A stretch of DNA of 23,854 nt, taken from an uncultured Eubacteriales bacterium (GTDB lineage: Bacteria > Bacillota > Clostridia > Oscillospirales > Acutalibacteraceae). The stretch covers positions 1 to 23,854 of the forward strand of contig CAKRVQ010000002.1 of NCBI GenBank assembly GCA_934408795.1, in the 5' to 3' direction. The notes beneath the pieces were generated by a model. The model was given only the letters and a program-made list of their open reading frames with translations, ran no database searches and was not told the origin of the DNA. Every line of letters starts with the position of its first letter. Position 1 is the first letter of the stretch. Below are positions 23,337-23,854 of the stretch, piece by piece. The position numbers and the translations under genes are program-made.

Positions 23337-23736
23337 AAAAATAAAAAGCCCCCGAAGACATAAAGTCTTCAAGGGCGGAATTACCCGCGTTACCACCTTG
23401 TTTTGCGCGGAGCTTCGCAGATCCGCACCTCAGTGGGTGAAACACCCGATCCGTATAACGGCGGAAGCCGTTGCTGCCTACACGGCAACCTTTTCGCCCG
23501 GAGTCCGCTTTTGCCCTTTACCTTATACTTATATAAGGATACAGGGCGCGTCCCGATACCGAGTTGATAATCGAATTGTCCTTATGAAAAACAACGAACC
23601 CGACAACATACGAAAAGCTGCTTTCGGAGCACCGCTCGGGGAGGTATTCACATTCCGATACCCTGCGCCTCTCACCGACCGGCTGCTCTCTTTAGGGCTT
23701 AAGAAATGCTACTCTTTCCCGTCATTGCGTTTCAAC
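23337..23736 (-). ncRNA. Tyrosine T-box leader of tyrS
   Basis: A T-box riboswitch reads uncharged tRNA and allows transcription of the synthetase gene. On the minus strand the 5' part carries the usual AATGACGGGAAAGAGTA start, an AGAGAGCAGCCGGTCGGTG element of stem I, and a specifier region GAATACCTCC...GAGC whose codon is TAC (23646-23644), that is tyrosine. The T-box sequence AAGGTGGTAACGCGGG lies at 23399-23384. The competing terminator is the stem at 23348-23376 (GCCCTTGAAGAC / GTCTTCGGGGGC) followed by TTTTTATTTTT. The leader is about 400 nt from the predicted start site. Confidence 0.95.
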
Positions 23737-23742
23737 GGTTTA

Positions 23743-23771
23743 ATTCTATCACGCCTCGGTCGGTTTGTCAA
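23743..23771 (-). promoter_or_regulatory. SigA-type promoter of the tyrS T-box transcript
   Basis: On the minus strand, TTGACA (23771-23766) and TAGAAT (23748-23743) are 17 bp apart, giving a predicted start near 23736, at the beginning of the T-box stem I region. Confidence 0.85.
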
Positions 23772-23799
23772 CAGTCGGAAAAGCGGGGGCGGTGAAACC

Positions 23800-23854
23800 G
23801 TGTGGAGGCGGAGCCGCGCCGCGCCGAAGGCGCGGCAAACGGCAGGCGCAGGGC
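23800..23854 (+). repeat. Structured intergenic repeat, copy F (truncated by window end)
   Basis: The left part of a sixth copy. The left hairpin CCGCGCCGAAGGCGCGG (23819-23835) is identical to that of copy E and is followed by CAAACGGCAGG, the usual start of the inner stem. The right half lies beyond the window, so the outer limit is estimated. Confidence 0.65.

Larger units (their letters stand above)
23186..23854. other. tyrS upstream region: leader, T-box, promoter, start of repeat F
   Basis: About 670 bases. From the tyrS start outward, it holds a polypurine-rich leader (minus strand; pure pyrimidine on plus at 23217-23253), an inverted repeat GGCAGAT/ATCTGCC (23295-23301 and 23324-23330), the T-box with its terminator, the tyrS promoter, and the truncated repeat F. 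No protein gene is seen. Confidence 0.8.

Overview
The window looks like part of the chromosome of a Gram-positive anaerobe of the class Clostridia, probably an uncultured Oscillospirales/Ruminococcaceae-type bacterium. This is inferred from gene order and family membership. The supporting signs are the radical SAM-smc-ftsY cluster, a yhbY-nadD-yqeK-LCP-rsfS-leuS cluster, rpsU with a strong SigA-type promoter, a CD1247-family protein after efp, a DUF4830 protein, a tyrosyl T-box leader, strong GGAGG-type ribosome binding sites and several TTG starts. I ran no searches.

Layout. Positions 1-5731 hold the end of an Elp3-like radical SAM gene, smc, ftsY and the house-cleaning NTPase rdgB, tightly packed. 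Positions 5737-11338 hold yhbY, nadD, yqeK, an LCP-family wall-polymer ligase, rsfS and leuS, mostly with overlapping stops and starts, so probably one translation/cofactor operon. A structured repeat follows, then rpsU with its own promoter and terminator, then yqeG-nfo (overlapping), efp, a CD1247-like zinc-ribbon protein with a terminator, and ispD-ispF (non-mevalonate isoprenoid pathway). A minus-strand DUF4830 membrane protein converges on ispF, with a possible small leader ORF and overlapping hairpins upstream of it. Then come an RsuA-type pseudouridine synthase, rsmG with a terminator, and a Noc/ParB-like gene with its own promoter. A gene-poor stretch (19.8-21.96 kb) contains a single lipoprotein gene. 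The window ends with tyrS on the minus strand, preceded by a complete tyrosine T-box leader and SigA promoter.

The most unusual content lies outside the genes. Five complete copies and one truncated copy of a GC-rich structured repeat of 154-188 bp sit in intergenic gaps (11375-11530, 16977-17164, 20007-20180, 21112-21265, 21515-21699, and from about 23800 to the window end). Each complete copy folds the same way: an outer stem of 11-29 bp, a 17-21 nt hairpin with a short GAA-type loop, an inner stem of 8-14 bp, a core of 64-72 nt with no obvious shared sequence, and a second hairpin built on GCGC(C)CC...GGGCGC. The stem sequences differ between copies, yet the two arms within each copy still match. 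The family could be a miniature mobile element, a structured RNA, or a DNA hairpin target for an enzyme. It is the best candidate here for something not described before.
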